Source of the DNA: Betaproteobacteria bacterium
GTDB taxonomy: Bacteria; Pseudomonadota; Gammaproteobacteria; Burkholderiales; Burkholderiaceae_E
Direction of reading: 5' to 3'
NCBI GenBank assembly: GCA_018970865.1
Contig: JAGWVN010000030.1
Span: forward strand, 1-35,746
DNA length: 35,746 nucleotides
This document shows positions 16,856 through 24,853 of this stretch, piece after piece. The notes beneath the pieces were generated by a model, which made no database searches, was not told the DNA's origin, and saw nothing but the letters and a program-made list of their open reading frames with translations. Positions within the stretch are counted from its first letter, which is position 1. The number at the start of each line of letters is the position of its first letter. The translations under genes and the position numbers were made by a program.

Positions 16856-17926
16856 ATGTCACAGCCTCATCTGTCCCATTCCTCACCCCGCCGCGGGCTG
16901 CTCCAGGCGCTGGGCGCCGGCGCGGCGGCCCTGGGGGTGCCTGCGGCCCTGCTCGGGCCGGCGAGCGCGAGTGCCCAGCCGCGCGACCTGATCCTGCGCA
17001 AGATTCCGCGCACCGGTGAGACGATTCCGGCGATCGGTCTGGGCACCTATCTCACCTTCGACCTGCTGCCCGGACAGGCGCGCGAGCACATCGGCGAGAT
17101 CATGCGCCGATTCTGGGATGGCGGCGGGCAGGTGATCGACACCTCGCCGCTCTACGGCACCGGCGAGATCAGCGTGGGCGATTTCGCCGCGGCGATGGGC
17201 ATCACCCGCAAGATGTTCATCACCAACAAGATCTGGTCCACCGGCGAGTTCCTGGCCGATGACAGCCATGCCCGCAGGAGCCTCGAGCAGTCGATGCAGC
17301 GGCTGTGGCGCGAGACCATCGATGTCATGCAGGTGCACAGTCTGGTCAATGTCGACCAGATCCTGCCGGTGCTGCGCAACTGGAAGCGGGAAGGGCGCAT
17401 CCGCTACTTCGGAGTCACCCACCACGAGCTGCCGTACTTCAACGCGCTCACCCCGTATGTGGAGCGGGGCGAGGTCGACTTCGTGCAGGTGCACTACTCC
17501 ATCCATACCCGGCTGGCCGAGGAGCGCATTCTGCCGGCGGCGCTCGACAAGGGCATTGCGGTGCAGGTGAACATGCCCTTCGAGAAGGCGCGCCTGTTCA
17601 AGATCGTCGAAGGCCGTCCGCTGCCCGACTTCGCCCGGGAGATCGGCGTGAGCAACTGGGCGCAGTTCTTCCTGAAGTGGGTGATCTCGCATCCGGCGAT
17701 CACCTGTGCGATCCCGGCCACGAGCAATCCCGATCACCAGGCCGAGAACATCGGCGCGCTGCGCGGGCCGCTCCCCGACCGCGAGATGCGCGCGCGCATG
17801 GTCCGCCACATGGAGACCATCCCGGGCTTCGACAAGCTGGCCGAGATGCCGCCGTACCCCGGCAAGGCCTACAACGGCATCATCCGCCGGGCGCAAAATC
17901 AGCGCGCCGCAGCCGCGAGGCCCTGA
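16856..17926 (+). CDS. Tat-exported aldo/keto reductase
   Basis: A 356-residue aldo/keto reductase with an N-terminal twin-arginine signal: PRRGLLQ at 11-17, a hydrophobic stretch, and a cleavage site after ASASA (about residue 40). The catalytic tetrad is complete: Asp95 and Tyr100 in DTSPLYG, Lys125 in TNK, and His161 in QVHSL. The barrel continues to the C-terminal cofactor loop (CAIPATSNPDHQAENI). Start ATG 16856 has GGAG 7 nt upstream. Most family members are cytoplasmic NADPH enzymes; the Tat signal implies folding with cofactor before export, so the periplasmic job is unclear. It follows the DUF35 gene by 157 bp and may have its own promoter. Activity in the neighbouring catabolic route is an inference from position only. 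Confidence 0.9.
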   Translation: MSQPHLSHSSPRRGLLQALGAGAAALGVPAALLGPASASAQPRDLILRKIPRTGETIPAIGLGTYLTFDLLPGQAREHIGEIMRRFWDGGGQVIDTSPLYGTGEISVGDFAAAMGITRKMFITNKIWSTGEFLADDSHARRSLEQSMQRLWRETIDVMQVHSLVNVDQILPVLRNWKREGRIRYFGVTHHELPYFNALTPYVERGEVDFVQVHYSIHTRLAEERILPAALDKGIAVQVNMPFEKARLFKIVEGRPLPDFAREIGVSNWAQFFLKWVISHPAITCAIPATSNPDHQAENIGALRGPLPDREMRARMVRHMETIPGFDKLAEMPPYPGKAYNGIIRRAQNQRAAAARP

Positions 17927-17986
17927 GCCAGCGGGGGCCGGGGCCGCTCCCGAGGCGCGGGCATTCCGGCCGCGCCGCGCCGGCCC

Positions 17987-18346
17987 CTAGGCGATCAGGT
18001 TGACCAGGGTCTGGTTGGCCTGTTCCTGCATGAGCGTGGGCAGCATGGCGGGATTGGCCGGCAGCGCGTTGGTCCAGTAGCCCACCGGATCCTGATTCGC
18101 GTTGAGCTGGGCGGATTCCGGCCCGTCGACGATGCCCTGGGCGTTGTACAGCCCTGCGCTCGAGGCGTTGCCCGTGCCGAGCGTCACGATCGCCGACTGC
18201 AGCGGATCGGATGCGTCGGCGTAGCCGCTCACGCTCTCGGAGGCGATGGTGAGGGCCGGGTCGCTGGTGCTCGCCGTCGCGGCGGCGGGCGGGACGGACA
18301 TCTGCGCCAGCAGACTGGCGTTCAGCGGGTTCAGATCGATCGACAT
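17987..18346 (-). CDS. Orphan 119-residue acidic protein behind a sigma-28 promoter
   Basis: I do not recognise this protein. It has 119 residues with nine Asp/Glu and no Lys, Arg, His or Cys. The N-terminus MSIDLNPLNASLLAQMSV is amphipathic, the middle is rich in Ala, Ser, Thr and Asn, and the C-terminus LMQEQANQTLVNLIA resembles the short amphipathic helix ending in QANQ..V..L seen in flagellins. There is no signal peptide or membrane helix. The ATG at 18346 has GGAG 5 nt upstream. A near-perfect flagellar sigma-28 promoter lies about 145 nt upstream on the same strand. Together these suggest a motility-linked protein, possibly exported by the flagellar secretion system (inference). Coding is supported by the ribosome site and promoter, but the small size and lack of family leave some doubt. 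Its stop is convergent with the aldo/keto reductase. Confidence 0.7.
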   Translation of the reverse strand: MSIDLNPLNASLLAQMSVPPAAATASTSDPALTIASESVSGYADASDPLQSAIVTLGTGNASSAGLYNAQGIVDGPESAQLNANQDPVGYWTNALPANPAMLPTLMQEQANQTLVNLIA

Positions 18347-18693
18347 GTTGGCTCCAGGCAGGTTGGCGCGACCAGACACCGTCGGTGCGCGGCCGGCGTG
18401 ACGCGGGGTGTGGCGGCGGGATTGCCCGGGGCGCGCAGCCCCTCGACCGTCTGGAACCGTGAGCTATCGCCCCACCACTCCTTCCCGAGATATCGGCACC
18501 CTCGGCGGCGGCTTTAGCCGCTCGGGTTGCCGTGCGTCCCGCCGAACCCGCCGCTGGTCGCCGTTGAATGGCCGGCGGTCGGGAGCGACGGAAGGCAAGT
18601 TGCCGAGGCCAACGGCCGATGAAAGGCGGTCGGGCACGTCCGTCGGAAGGGGGTTCAGGCGTGGTCGCGCGCGCAGCGCTCACCTGCGGCGTG
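18347..18693. other. 347-bp gene-free region holding a sigma-28 promoter and long leader
   Basis: Between the secreted hydrolase stop (18694) and the small orphan gene start (18346), both on the minus strand, I see no convincing coding frame. It contains the sigma-28 promoter at 18490-18516, and a 14-bp inverted repeat GCGGCTTTAGCCGC (18508-18521) overlaps its -35 element. The roughly 137-nt transcribed leader downstream of the promoter has no recognised riboswitch. The part from 18522 to 18693 holds nothing I can identify, including no U-tract terminator for the hydrolase gene. Confidence 0.6.
18490..18516 (-). promoter_or_regulatory. Sigma-28 (FliA) flagellar-class promoter
   Basis: On the minus strand the sequence reads TAAA (18516-18513), 15 nt, then GCCGATAT (18497-18490). 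The enterobacterial FliA consensus is TAAA-N15-GCCGATAA, so both elements and the spacing match with only the last base differing. Such a match is not expected by chance in a window of this length and GC content. Transcription would start near 18483 and read into the 119-residue orphan gene. Confidence 0.75.
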
Positions 18694-19749
18694 TCAGCGG
18701 GGCTTGAACACCTGTTGCAGGAATCGATCGATCTCGGCGGCTGCCTTCGCTGTCGCCTCACGATCACCACCCACATGCGGATCGCGCTCCACGCAGGCGT
18801 CGGTGTACTGGAACGGATGCCCGGTGGCCTCGTTGATCAGAACCCCTTCGCTGCGCTCGACGATGCGGCAGTTGCGCACCGTCTGCGAACGCGGCGACAC
18901 CACCGGTGCAGCCGGCGCGATGGGTGAGTCGAAGCCGTGCGGGCCATTCTCGTACTCGAACAGCGCCACATCCTGCCTCGCGTCCTTCAGGCGCTGCACA
19001 TAGGCACGGCAGCTGGCGATCGGGTTGTAGTCATCGGTGCGGCCGTGATGCAGCCGGATCGGCGCGCCGGTGGTTTCGGCGTCACGCAGGTAGGTGGTGC
19101 CGCAGTCGGCGTAGAACGGAATGAAGGCCGCGTAGCGCGCGCCGCTGCGGTTCCACAGGGCGTCGAAGCGCTTGTTGGCCGCAAACAGGGTCGCCTGCCC
19201 ACCCCGCGAGAAGCCCATCAGCACGACGCGATCGCGATCGATGCGTGGATGCGAGGCCAGCAGTTCCAGGGCGCGATAGGCGTCGACGATGAGGTTCAGC
19301 CGCCCCAGCAAGCCCTGGTCCGGGCCGGTTGCGGTCAGCCCACGACCGGTGAAGCCGTCGATCGCGAAGGTGGCGTAACCCGAGGCCAGAAAGCGGTTCG
19401 ACCAGAAGTCGATGTTGGCCCCGATGCCGCTGGACCCATGCACCAGCACCACCACCGGCGGCCTGGGTGACACCGGCCTGGGCGGGAAGCGCAGCACGCC
19501 GGCCACAGTCACGGGCCGTCCGTAGGCATCGCCCTTGAGGAACTGCCCGTCGCTGATCGTGACGCTCGGGATCGGATGCAACTCGGTGCGCGCTGCGATA
19601 CCCGCAGCGTCCTGCGCCGCTGCTGTCTGCGTCAGGGCGGTGGCGAGGCAGGTAAAGAGGACTCTGGAGCTCAGTCGGGCGAAGCAGCGTGCGAAGCGGC
19701 GGAGCATGTCGGGGAGTCTGGGCGTCTGGTTGCCGTCATTGTCAGGCAC
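18694..19749 (-). CDS. Secreted dienelactone-hydrolase-like alpha/beta hydrolase
   Basis: An exported alpha/beta hydrolase. From the GTG at 19749 it has 351 residues, with GAGGGG 7-8 nt upstream; from the inner ATG at 19707 it has 337 residues but no ribosome site. Either start leaves a signal peptide ending ALTQTAAAQ. Numbering from GTG: nucleophile Ser181 in MGFSRGG, Asp240 in HHGRTDDYN, His271 in GPHGFDSP, and the oxyanion strand VVVLVHGSSG at 99-108. Unlike the cytoplasmic family member at 7204-7896, the nucleophile is Ser, not Cys. Four mature-domain cysteines (216, 247 and two near the C-terminus) could form disulfides in the periplasm. Substrate is unknown; a secreted esterase or peptidase-like role is possible. 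It stands alone, upstream of the sigma-28-controlled gene and on the same strand. Confidence 0.85.
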   Translation of the reverse strand: MPDNDGNQTPRLPDMLRRFARCFARLSSRVLFTCLATALTQTAAAQDAAGIAARTELHPIPSVTISDGQFLKGDAYGRPVTVAGVLRFPPRPVSPRPPVVVLVHGSSGIGANIDFWSNRFLASGYATFAIDGFTGRGLTATGPDQGLLGRLNLIVDAYRALELLASHPRIDRDRVVLMGFSRGGQATLFAANKRFDALWNRSGARYAAFIPFYADCGTTYLRDAETTGAPIRLHHGRTDDYNPIASCRAYVQRLKDARQDVALFEYENGPHGFDSPIAPAAPVVSPRSQTVRNCRIVERSEGVLINEATGHPFQYTDACVERDPHVGGDREATAKAAAEIDRFLQQVFKPR

Positions 19750-19920
19750 GGGAAAGCCCCCCTCAAAGTGTCGCCGGACGCTTCGTGCGTGCGCGCTGGC
19801 GTCCGCCCGGGGCGGCGCCGCGTCGGGCCGCAGACCGCAGCCGATCCCGATTGCGCGCGCTGACCGTCAGCGCGCTCCGCGATGGCCACTGCCGAGTTGT
19901 TTGATGATTTGTCGGACTGC

Positions 19921-19946
19921 CAAGAAAAACGGCGCCAGAGGCGCCG
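19921..19946 (-). terminator. Intrinsic terminator after tRNA-Val
   Basis: On the minus strand a perfect 7-bp stem (CGGCGCC/GGCGCCG, loop of 3 nt, 19930-19946) is followed directly by TTTTT (19929-19925). It ends about 20 nt past the tRNA 3' end, in the right orientation, and isolates the tRNA from the hydrolase gene. Confidence 0.9.
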
Positions 19947-19964
19947 TCAGGTACTTGATGTCGC

Positions 19965-20039
19965 TGGTGGGCGGCACAGGGTTCGAACCTGTGACCCCTG
20001 CCGTGTGAAGGCAGTGCTCTACCGCTGAGCTAGCCGCCC
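19965..20039 (-). tRNA. tRNA-Val, anticodon CAC
   Basis: A 75-nt tRNA including an encoded CCA end. Acceptor arms GGGCGGC/GCCGCCC pair fully. The D-arm reads GCTCAGCGGTAGAGC, the anticodon arm is CTGCC-TTCACAC-GGCAG giving anticodon CAC (reads GUG, valine), and the T-arm is CACAGG-TTCGAAC-CCTGTG-like with the invariant TTCGA. It is a single gene with its own promoter and terminator. No integrase or mobile element lies at its 3' end. Confidence 0.96.
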
Positions 20040-20054
20040 GGAATGGGGAGGCGA

Positions 20055-20082
20055 AGTATAGCCGATTGTTTGGCCAAGCCAA
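20055..20082 (-). promoter_or_regulatory. Promoter of tRNA-Val
   Basis: Minus strand TTGGCT (20082-20077), 16-nt spacer, TATACT (20060-20055); the -10 matches 5 of 6 bases. The predicted start lies about 8-10 nt before the mature tRNA 5' end at 20039. Its -35 box lies inside the spacer of the oppositely directed nrdJ promoter. Confidence 0.65.
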
Positions 20083-20098
20083 GTCATGGGGGGATAAT
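20070..20098 (+). promoter_or_regulatory. Sigma-70 promoter of nrdJ
   Basis: TTGGCC (20070-20075), spacer of exactly 17 nt, GATAAT (20093-20098; 5 of 6 match). Transcription would begin near 20105, leaving a leader of about 48 nt before the nrdJ ATG. This leader is too short for a cobalamin riboswitch. Confidence 0.65.
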
Positions 20099-20152
20099 CC
20101 CGTCCCCCGGATCGCTGCCTTGCGGTCCCCGCCTCGTTTGCCGGAAGCGCCC

Positions 20153-23047
20153 ATGAAGCACGATGAACTCGCCACCGCCCTGCCCGAGCAGGAGGTCTCT
20201 CTCGATGTCCTCCTCGAGAAGTATGCCAAGGGAGACGAACGCAGCCCGCAGGACATCCGCCGGCGTGTGGCCGCGGCGCTCGCCTCGCTCGAGCCGGTCG
20301 CCGAGCGCGAGCGCTGGCAGGCGGACTTCCTCTGGGCCATGGAGAACGGGTTCATCCCCGCAGGGCGGATCAACTCGGCCGCCGGCACCGGCATTGCCGC
20401 CACCCTGATCAACTGCTTCGTGCAGCCGATCGGCGATGCGGTCTGGGGCTACGCCGAGGACGGCACGCCCGGCATCTACGCGGCCCTGCAGGAGGCCGCC
20501 GAGACCATGCGCCGCGGCGGCGGCGTGGGTTATGACTTCTCGGCCATCCGTCCTGCCGGGGCCTGGGTAGCGGGCACGCGCTCGCGGGCCTCGGGGCCGG
20601 TGTCGTACATGCGGGTCTTCGACAAGAGCTGCGAGACCCTCGAGTCGGCCGGCGCGCGGCGGGGCGCGCAGATGGCGGTGCTGCGCATCGACCATCCCGA
20701 CATCGAAGGCTTCATCCACGCCAAGCGCGACGGCTCCCTCACCAATTTCAACACCTCGGTGGCGGTCACCGACGACTTCATGCAGGCGGTGCAGGCCGAC
20801 GCATCCTTTGCGCTGGTGCATCGCGCCGCGCCCTTCGATCGCGACCAGGCCCGGCAGCGCGCCGACGGTCTGTGGGTCTACCGCGAGGTGCCGGCGCGCG
20901 CGCTGTGGGACCAGATCATGCGGTCCACCTACGACCATGCCGAGCCGGGCGTGATCTTCATCGACCGGGTCAATCGCGACAACAATCTTGCCTACTGCGA
21001 AACCATCGCCGCCACCAACCCCTGTGGCGAGCAGGCGCTGCCGCCGTATGGCTGCTGCGACCTTGGATCGCTGAACCTCACCCGATTCGTCAGCGAGCCC
21101 TTCAGCGAGGCCGCGGCAGTCGACTGGGATCGCTATCGCGGCGTGGTGCGGCTGGCGGTGCGCGCGCTCGACAATGTGCTCGACCTCACCTTGTGGCCCT
21201 TGCCCGCGCAGGCCCGCGAGGCCCAGGCCAAGCGGCGCATCGGCCTGGGCTTCACCGGGCTGGGCAACGCGCTGACCATGCTGTGCCTGCGCTATGACAG
21301 CGATGCCGGACGCGAGATGGCGGCCCGCTTCGCCCGCGAGATGCGGGACACCGCCTACGCGGCCTCGGTGGAACTGGCCCGCGAGCGCGGCGCCTTCCCG
21401 CTCTTCCAGGCCGATGCCTATCTGGCCGAGCCGCATGCCGCCTCGCGCCTGCCGCAGTCCATCCAGGAGGCGATCCGCACGCACGGCATCCGCAACTCGC
21501 ACCTCATGTCGGTGGCGCCCACCGGCACCATCTCGATTGCCTTCGCCGGCAACGCCTCCGGTGGCATCGAGCCGGCCTTCTCCTACACCTACACCCGCCG
21601 CAAGCGCATGCCCGACGGCTCGCGGCGCGAGTACGCGGTCGAAGACCATGCCTGGCGCCTCTACCGGCACCTCGGCGGCAACACCGACTCGCTGCCCGCG
21701 TACTTTGTGTCGGCGATGGAGATCCCGGCGCTCGATCACATGCGCATGAGCGCGGCGGTTCAGCCCTTCGTCGATTCGGCCATCAGCAAGACCGTCAATG
21801 TTGCCGAGGACTACCCGTACGACGATTTCCGCGAGCTGTATCTCGAGGCCTGGCGCGCCGGGCTCAAGGGCATCACCACCTATCGACCCAATGCCGTGCT
21901 CGGTTCGGTGCTGAGCGTGAGCCAGCCGGCCGCGCCCGCGCCCAGTCCGGTGATGCCGCAGGATCTTCAGCACGACGCCGATCGGCGACTGCGCCTGGAC
22001 AGCGTTCCCCAGCCGGCGCTTGCCTCGCTCCGCTGGCCGGGTCGGCCTTCGCTGCCGGCGGGCAACCTCGCCTGGTCCTACCTGGTCGAGCCGGTGGATC
22101 AGCGTGCCTCGTTCGCGATCTTCATTGGCCAGACCGACGAGGTCCTGCCAGGCGCGACCGCCGCGCGGCCGGTGCCCTTCGAGACCTGGGTGAATGGCAA
22201 CGAGCAGCCGCGTGGGCTGGGCGCCATTGCCAAGACCCTGTCGATGGACATGCGCTCCAACGACCGGGCCTGGCTGCGCCTGAAGCTCGACGCGCTCGCC
22301 GCCACCCGGGACGACATGCCGCTGGTGTTGCCGTTTCCGCCCGATGGCGCGCTGCAGACCCGAGCCGGCATGGTCGCCGCGTTTGCCGAGATCGTGCGCT
22401 ACCGCTGCGAGCAGCTCGGCGTGTTCCAGGACGCGCCCGACGCGGCCACCCCCATGATCGACGCCATGCTGTTCCGGGCCGAGCCCAAGTCGGGCCCGCT
22501 GGGCACGCTGTCGTGGACCGCCGACATCGTCAACCCGGCCACCCGCGACGACTTCGTCCTGGGTGTGAAGGAGCTGCAGCTGCCCGACGGCTCGCGGCGG
22601 CCGTACTCGATCTGGCTGGCGGGCGATTACCCGCGGGTGCTCGACGGCCTGTGCAAGCTGCTGTCCCTCGACATGCGGGTGATCGATGTCAGCTGGGTGG
22701 GCCTGAAGCTGCGCAAGCTGCTCTCGTTCGGCGAGCTCAACGGCTCGTTCTGGGCGCCGGTGCCGGGCGAGGGTCGGCAGCAGGTCTGGCCGAGCACGGT
22801 GGCCTACCTGGCCGCGCTCATCCTGCATCGCTACCGGGTGCTTGGCCTGCTCGACGCCGAGGGCTGCGCGATCGGCGGGGTGGCGGCCCTTGCGCGGCCG
22901 CAGTCAGGCGGCGCCCAGGGCGAGGCGGCCAGCGCTTCGCCGGTCATTCCGGGCTTTGCCTGCCCGGCCTGCGGCACCCGAGCCTACATTCGCAAGGACG
23001 GCTGCCTGTTCTGCACCGCCTGCGGCCACCAGGGGGAGTGCGGCTGA
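20153..23047 (+). CDS. nrdJ: Adenosylcobalamin-dependent (class II) ribonucleotide reductase, fused long form
   Basis: A 964-residue class II ribonucleotide reductase that makes deoxyribonucleotides with a B12-derived radical. Active-site elements: Cys88 (INCFV), the N-x-C-x-E triad at Asn289, Cys291 and Glu293 (NPCGE), and Cys301/302 nearby; GGGVGYDFS (122-130) is the nucleotide-site segment. After the barrel (to about 620) comes a C-terminal region with two related segments: about 653-712 (ending [18 protein letters not shown]) and about 800-860 ([18 protein letters not shown]). A cysteine-rich tail follows (Cys937, 940, 951, 954, 957, 963), the likely redox-active/zinc-ribbon end. Total length is close to the sum of the split NrdJa and NrdJb proteins of Pseudomonas. 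The start is ATG 20153, matching the family N-terminus. No class I or III reductase is in the window. Confidence 0.95.
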   Translation: MKHDELATALPEQEVSLDVLLEKYAKGDERSPQDIRRRVAAALASLEPVAERERWQADFLWAMENGFIPAGRINSAAGTGIAATLINCFVQPIGDAVWGYAEDGTPGIYAALQEAAETMRRGGGVGYDFSAIRPAGAWVAGTRSRASGPVSYMRVFDKSCETLESAGARRGAQMAVLRIDHPDIEGFIHAKRDGSLTNFNTSVAVTDDFMQAVQADASFALVHRAAPFDRDQARQRADGLWVYREVPARALWDQIMRSTYDHAEPGVIFIDRVNRDNNLAYCETIAATNPCGEQALPPYGCCDLGSLNLTRFVSEPFSEAAAVDWDRYRGVVRLAVRALDNVLDLTLWPLPAQAREAQAKRRIGLGFTGLGNALTMLCLRYDSDAGREMAARFAREMRDTAYAASVELARERGAFPLFQADAYLAEPHAASRLPQSIQEAIRTHGIRNSHLMSVAPTGTISIAFAGNASGGIEPAFSYTYTRRKRMPDGSRREYAVEDHAWRLYRHLGGNTDSLPAYFVSAMEIPALDHMRMSAAVQPFVDSAISKTVNVAEDYPYDDFRELYLEAWRAGLKGITTYRPNAVLGSVLSVSQPAAPAPSPVMPQDLQHDADRRLRLDSVPQPALASLRWPGRPSLPAGNLAWSYLVEPVDQRASFAIFIGQTDEVLPGATAARPVPFETWVNGNEQPRGLGAIAKTLSMDMRSNDRAWLRLKLDALAATRDDMPLVLPFPPDGALQTRAGMVAAFAEIVRYRCEQLGVFQDAPDAATPMIDAMLFRAEPKSGPLGTLSWTADIVNPATRDDFVLGVKELQLPDGSRRPYSIWLAGDYPRVLDGLCKLLSLDMRVIDVSWVGLKLRKLLSFGELNGSFWAPVPGEGRQQVWPSTVAYLAALILHRYRVLGLLDAEGCAIGGVAALARPQSGGAQGEAASASPVIPGFACPACGTRAYIRKDGCLFCTACGHQGECG

Positions 23048-23117
23048 ACGGGCGCTGCCGCGCTCGAGCGGACCGGCGCGGCTGAACGGCGGCTGCGCCA
23101 GGCCCGCGCTCGAGCGG
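23041..23117. repeat. Imperfect tandem duplication between nrdJ and gshA
   Basis: Two imperfect copies, 23041-23071 and 23079-23117, both start CGGCTGAACGG and both end GCGCTCGAGCGG; the second has about 8 extra bases inside. Copy 1 carries the nrdJ stop codon, and copy 2 ends 1 nt before the gshA stop codon (on the opposite strand). The shared CCGCTCGAGCG palindromic core could fold between these convergent genes. Confidence 0.6.
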
Positions 23118-23118
23118 C

Positions 23119-24711
23119 TCAGGCCGGCAGCCGGAACTGTTCGCCACTCATCAGCGGCTGTTCGATGTAGCGCGCCCGGTAGACCTCGAAGGGCAGGGTA
23201 TCGGCGGCCTCGATGCGGCGCTGCTCGTCCAGCGAGTCCTGCGCCATCGCCTGCCAGCGGGCGACCCAGTTCGGATCCTGGGGATGGCGGGCCAGCACGG
23301 CGCGGTGGGCGAGGGTCTGCGCCAGCCCGAAGCCGATGAACGACTGATCGGCCCGGGCCGCGATGCCGGCGAGCACCCGCGCCGAGGGCAGCGTGTCCGG
23401 ATCGCGCAGGGCGCGGGCGGCGGCATCCAGCGCGTCGCGATGCGCCGAGCCGCCATGCGCGTCATCGAGCGCCTGCGCGATCGGCGCGCATTCCGCCAGC
23501 AGCTGCGAGGCCCAGTCGCTCAGCGCGATCTCGGTCTCGCCGCGGCGCAGGCTCAGGCCCGGCTCGCGGCCGCGATCGGCGATGCGGTGCTGGTTGGCCA
23601 GCAGCGCGGCGATCTCGGCGGGCGAATCGGGCGGGCTCTCCTGCAGCAGGCAGTGCAGCAGAAAGACATCGAGGAACTTCATGGTGGCCGCGCCGATCCC
23701 CACCGGCTGGAAGGGGTCGATGTCCATGCAGCGCACCTCGACATACTCCACCCCACGCTCGCCCAGCGCGTGGAGCGGGCGTTCGCCCGAACGGATGCGC
23801 CGCTTGGGCCGGATGGTGCCGTAGAACTCGTTCTCGATCTGCAGCAGCGTGGTGGAGAGTTGTCGGTAGTCGTCACCCTCGTGCACCCCGATCGCCTCGT
23901 AGGGCGGATAGGGCTCGGTGAGCGCGCGGTTGAGCGAGGCGGCATAGCCGGCAAGACTGTTGTAGCTCACTGCCAGCGCCGACTGCGCATCGCTCTGGTA
24001 GCCCAGCGGCCCCATCCGCAGCGAGGTGGCATGCGGCAGGTAGAGGCTGTCCTGGGAGAGCGCGTCTAGCGCGTGGCTGCGACCCGCCACGAAGCAGCGC
24101 GAGACCGCGGGTGACGCGCCGAACAGCACCAGGAGCAGCCAGGAGTGCCGGCGGAAGTTGCGGATCAGCGAGAAGTAGCCGGCGTTGCGGTAGGCCTCGA
24201 GGCTGCCGCCCCGGGCCTCGGCCGCCTGCAGGGCGGGCCAGGCGCCCGCGGGCAGCGAGAAGTTGTAGTGGATGCCCGAAATGGTCTGCATGCGCCGCCC
24301 GTAGCGATGCGCCAGGCCGTTGCGGTAGACCGTCTTGGACCGGCCGACATTGGAGCTGCCGTAGCGGCCCAGCGGGATGTCCCGGTCACGGGCAGGCAGG
24401 CGGCAGGGCATGCTCGCGCCCCACATCAGCTCGTTGCCGAGTTCGCGGTAGACCGCCTGGTGGATCTCCACCAGTTCCGCCTCGCAGGCCTCGGCCGTGG
24501 TGTGAACCCCGGTGATCAGCTCCAGCTGCGATTCGCTGAAGTCGGTGGTGATGTGCGGATGGGTGAGCGCGCTGCCCAGTCCGGCGGGATGGGGCGTCTG
24601 CGCGAGCATCGCATCGGCGCCGACCCGCAGCCCTTCCTTCTCGATGCCGCGCAGCATGCCGGTGAGCAGCGTGCGATCGAGGGCCTTCAGCAGCGTGTGC
24701 AGTCGATTCAA
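23119..24711 (-). CDS. gshA: Glutamate-cysteine ligase, E. coli GshA type
   Basis: A 530-residue enzyme for the first step of glutathione synthesis: ATP-dependent joining of the glutamate gamma-carboxyl to cysteine. Close resemblance to E. coli GshA is visible in ALTHPHITTDFSESQLELIT, MWGASMPCRLP, YGSSNVGRSKTVYRNGL and MQTISGIHYNFSLP. The length is similar to the 518 residues of the E. coli enzyme. The start is TTG at 24711 with GGGGA upstream; the N-terminal helix before the first internal ATG (residue 19) is conserved in the family, so TTG is the likely start. E. coli gshA also uses a TTG start, a known way of keeping synthesis low. Convergent with nrdJ; the stop codons are 71 nt apart. Confidence 0.95.
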   Translation of the reverse strand: MNRLHTLLKALDRTLLTGMLRGIEKEGLRVGADAMLAQTPHPAGLGSALTHPHITTDFSESQLELITGVHTTAEACEAELVEIHQAVYRELGNELMWGASMPCRLPARDRDIPLGRYGSSNVGRSKTVYRNGLAHRYGRRMQTISGIHYNFSLPAGAWPALQAAEARGGSLEAYRNAGYFSLIRNFRRHSWLLLVLFGASPAVSRCFVAGRSHALDALSQDSLYLPHATSLRMGPLGYQSDAQSALAVSYNSLAGYAASLNRALTEPYPPYEAIGVHEGDDYRQLSTTLLQIENEFYGTIRPKRRIRSGERPLHALGERGVEYVEVRCMDIDPFQPVGIGAATMKFLDVFLLHCLLQESPPDSPAEIAALLANQHRIADRGREPGLSLRRGETEIALSDWASQLLAECAPIAQALDDAHGGSAHRDALDAAARALRDPDTLPSARVLAGIAARADQSFIGFGLAQTLAHRAVLARHPQDPNWVARWQAMAQDSLDEQRRIEAADTLPFEVYRARYIEQPLMSGEQFRLPA

Positions 24712-24839
24712 GTGGGTTCCCCGGTGACGAGGGAAGCTTTTACCCTATTCCTGCGCGACGCGTCGGCCATGCGCCGGGCAGACGGTTCGCACGCAACGGT
24801 GACAGAGCGGGGTGGCGGCGATACCCGAGCGGCATTCGA

Positions 24840-24845
24840 TAGAAT
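24840..24845 (+). promoter_or_regulatory. Candidate -10 box just upstream of gltX
   Basis: GATAGAAT ends at 24845, containing TAGAAT (5 of 6 match). A start about 7 nt downstream would fall at 24852-24853, one or two bases before the gltX ATG at 24854, so the mRNA might be leaderless; no Shine-Dalgarno sequence precedes the ATG. No good -35 box is visible. Confidence 0.4.
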
Positions 24846-24853
24846 CGCGCCCC

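Noticed and set aside
17934-17987. GGGGCCGG/CCGGCCCC pairing between the aldo/keto reductase and the orphan gene as a terminator
   Set aside because: Loop of 38 nt and no U-tract; such pairings are frequent in GC-rich sequence.
18408-18707. A 99-codon plus-strand frame in the gap before the secreted hydrolase
   Set aside because: Arg/Ser-rich translation without a ribosome site or recognisable domain, opposite the sigma-28 promoter.
19921-20039. tRNA gene as an integration site for a mobile element
   Set aside because: No integrase, no repeat of the tRNA 3' end and normal housekeeping genes beside it.
20099-20152. Possible cobalamin riboswitch before nrdJ
   Set aside because: The leader is only about 48 nt and has no B12-box; too short for any cobalamin riboswitch.
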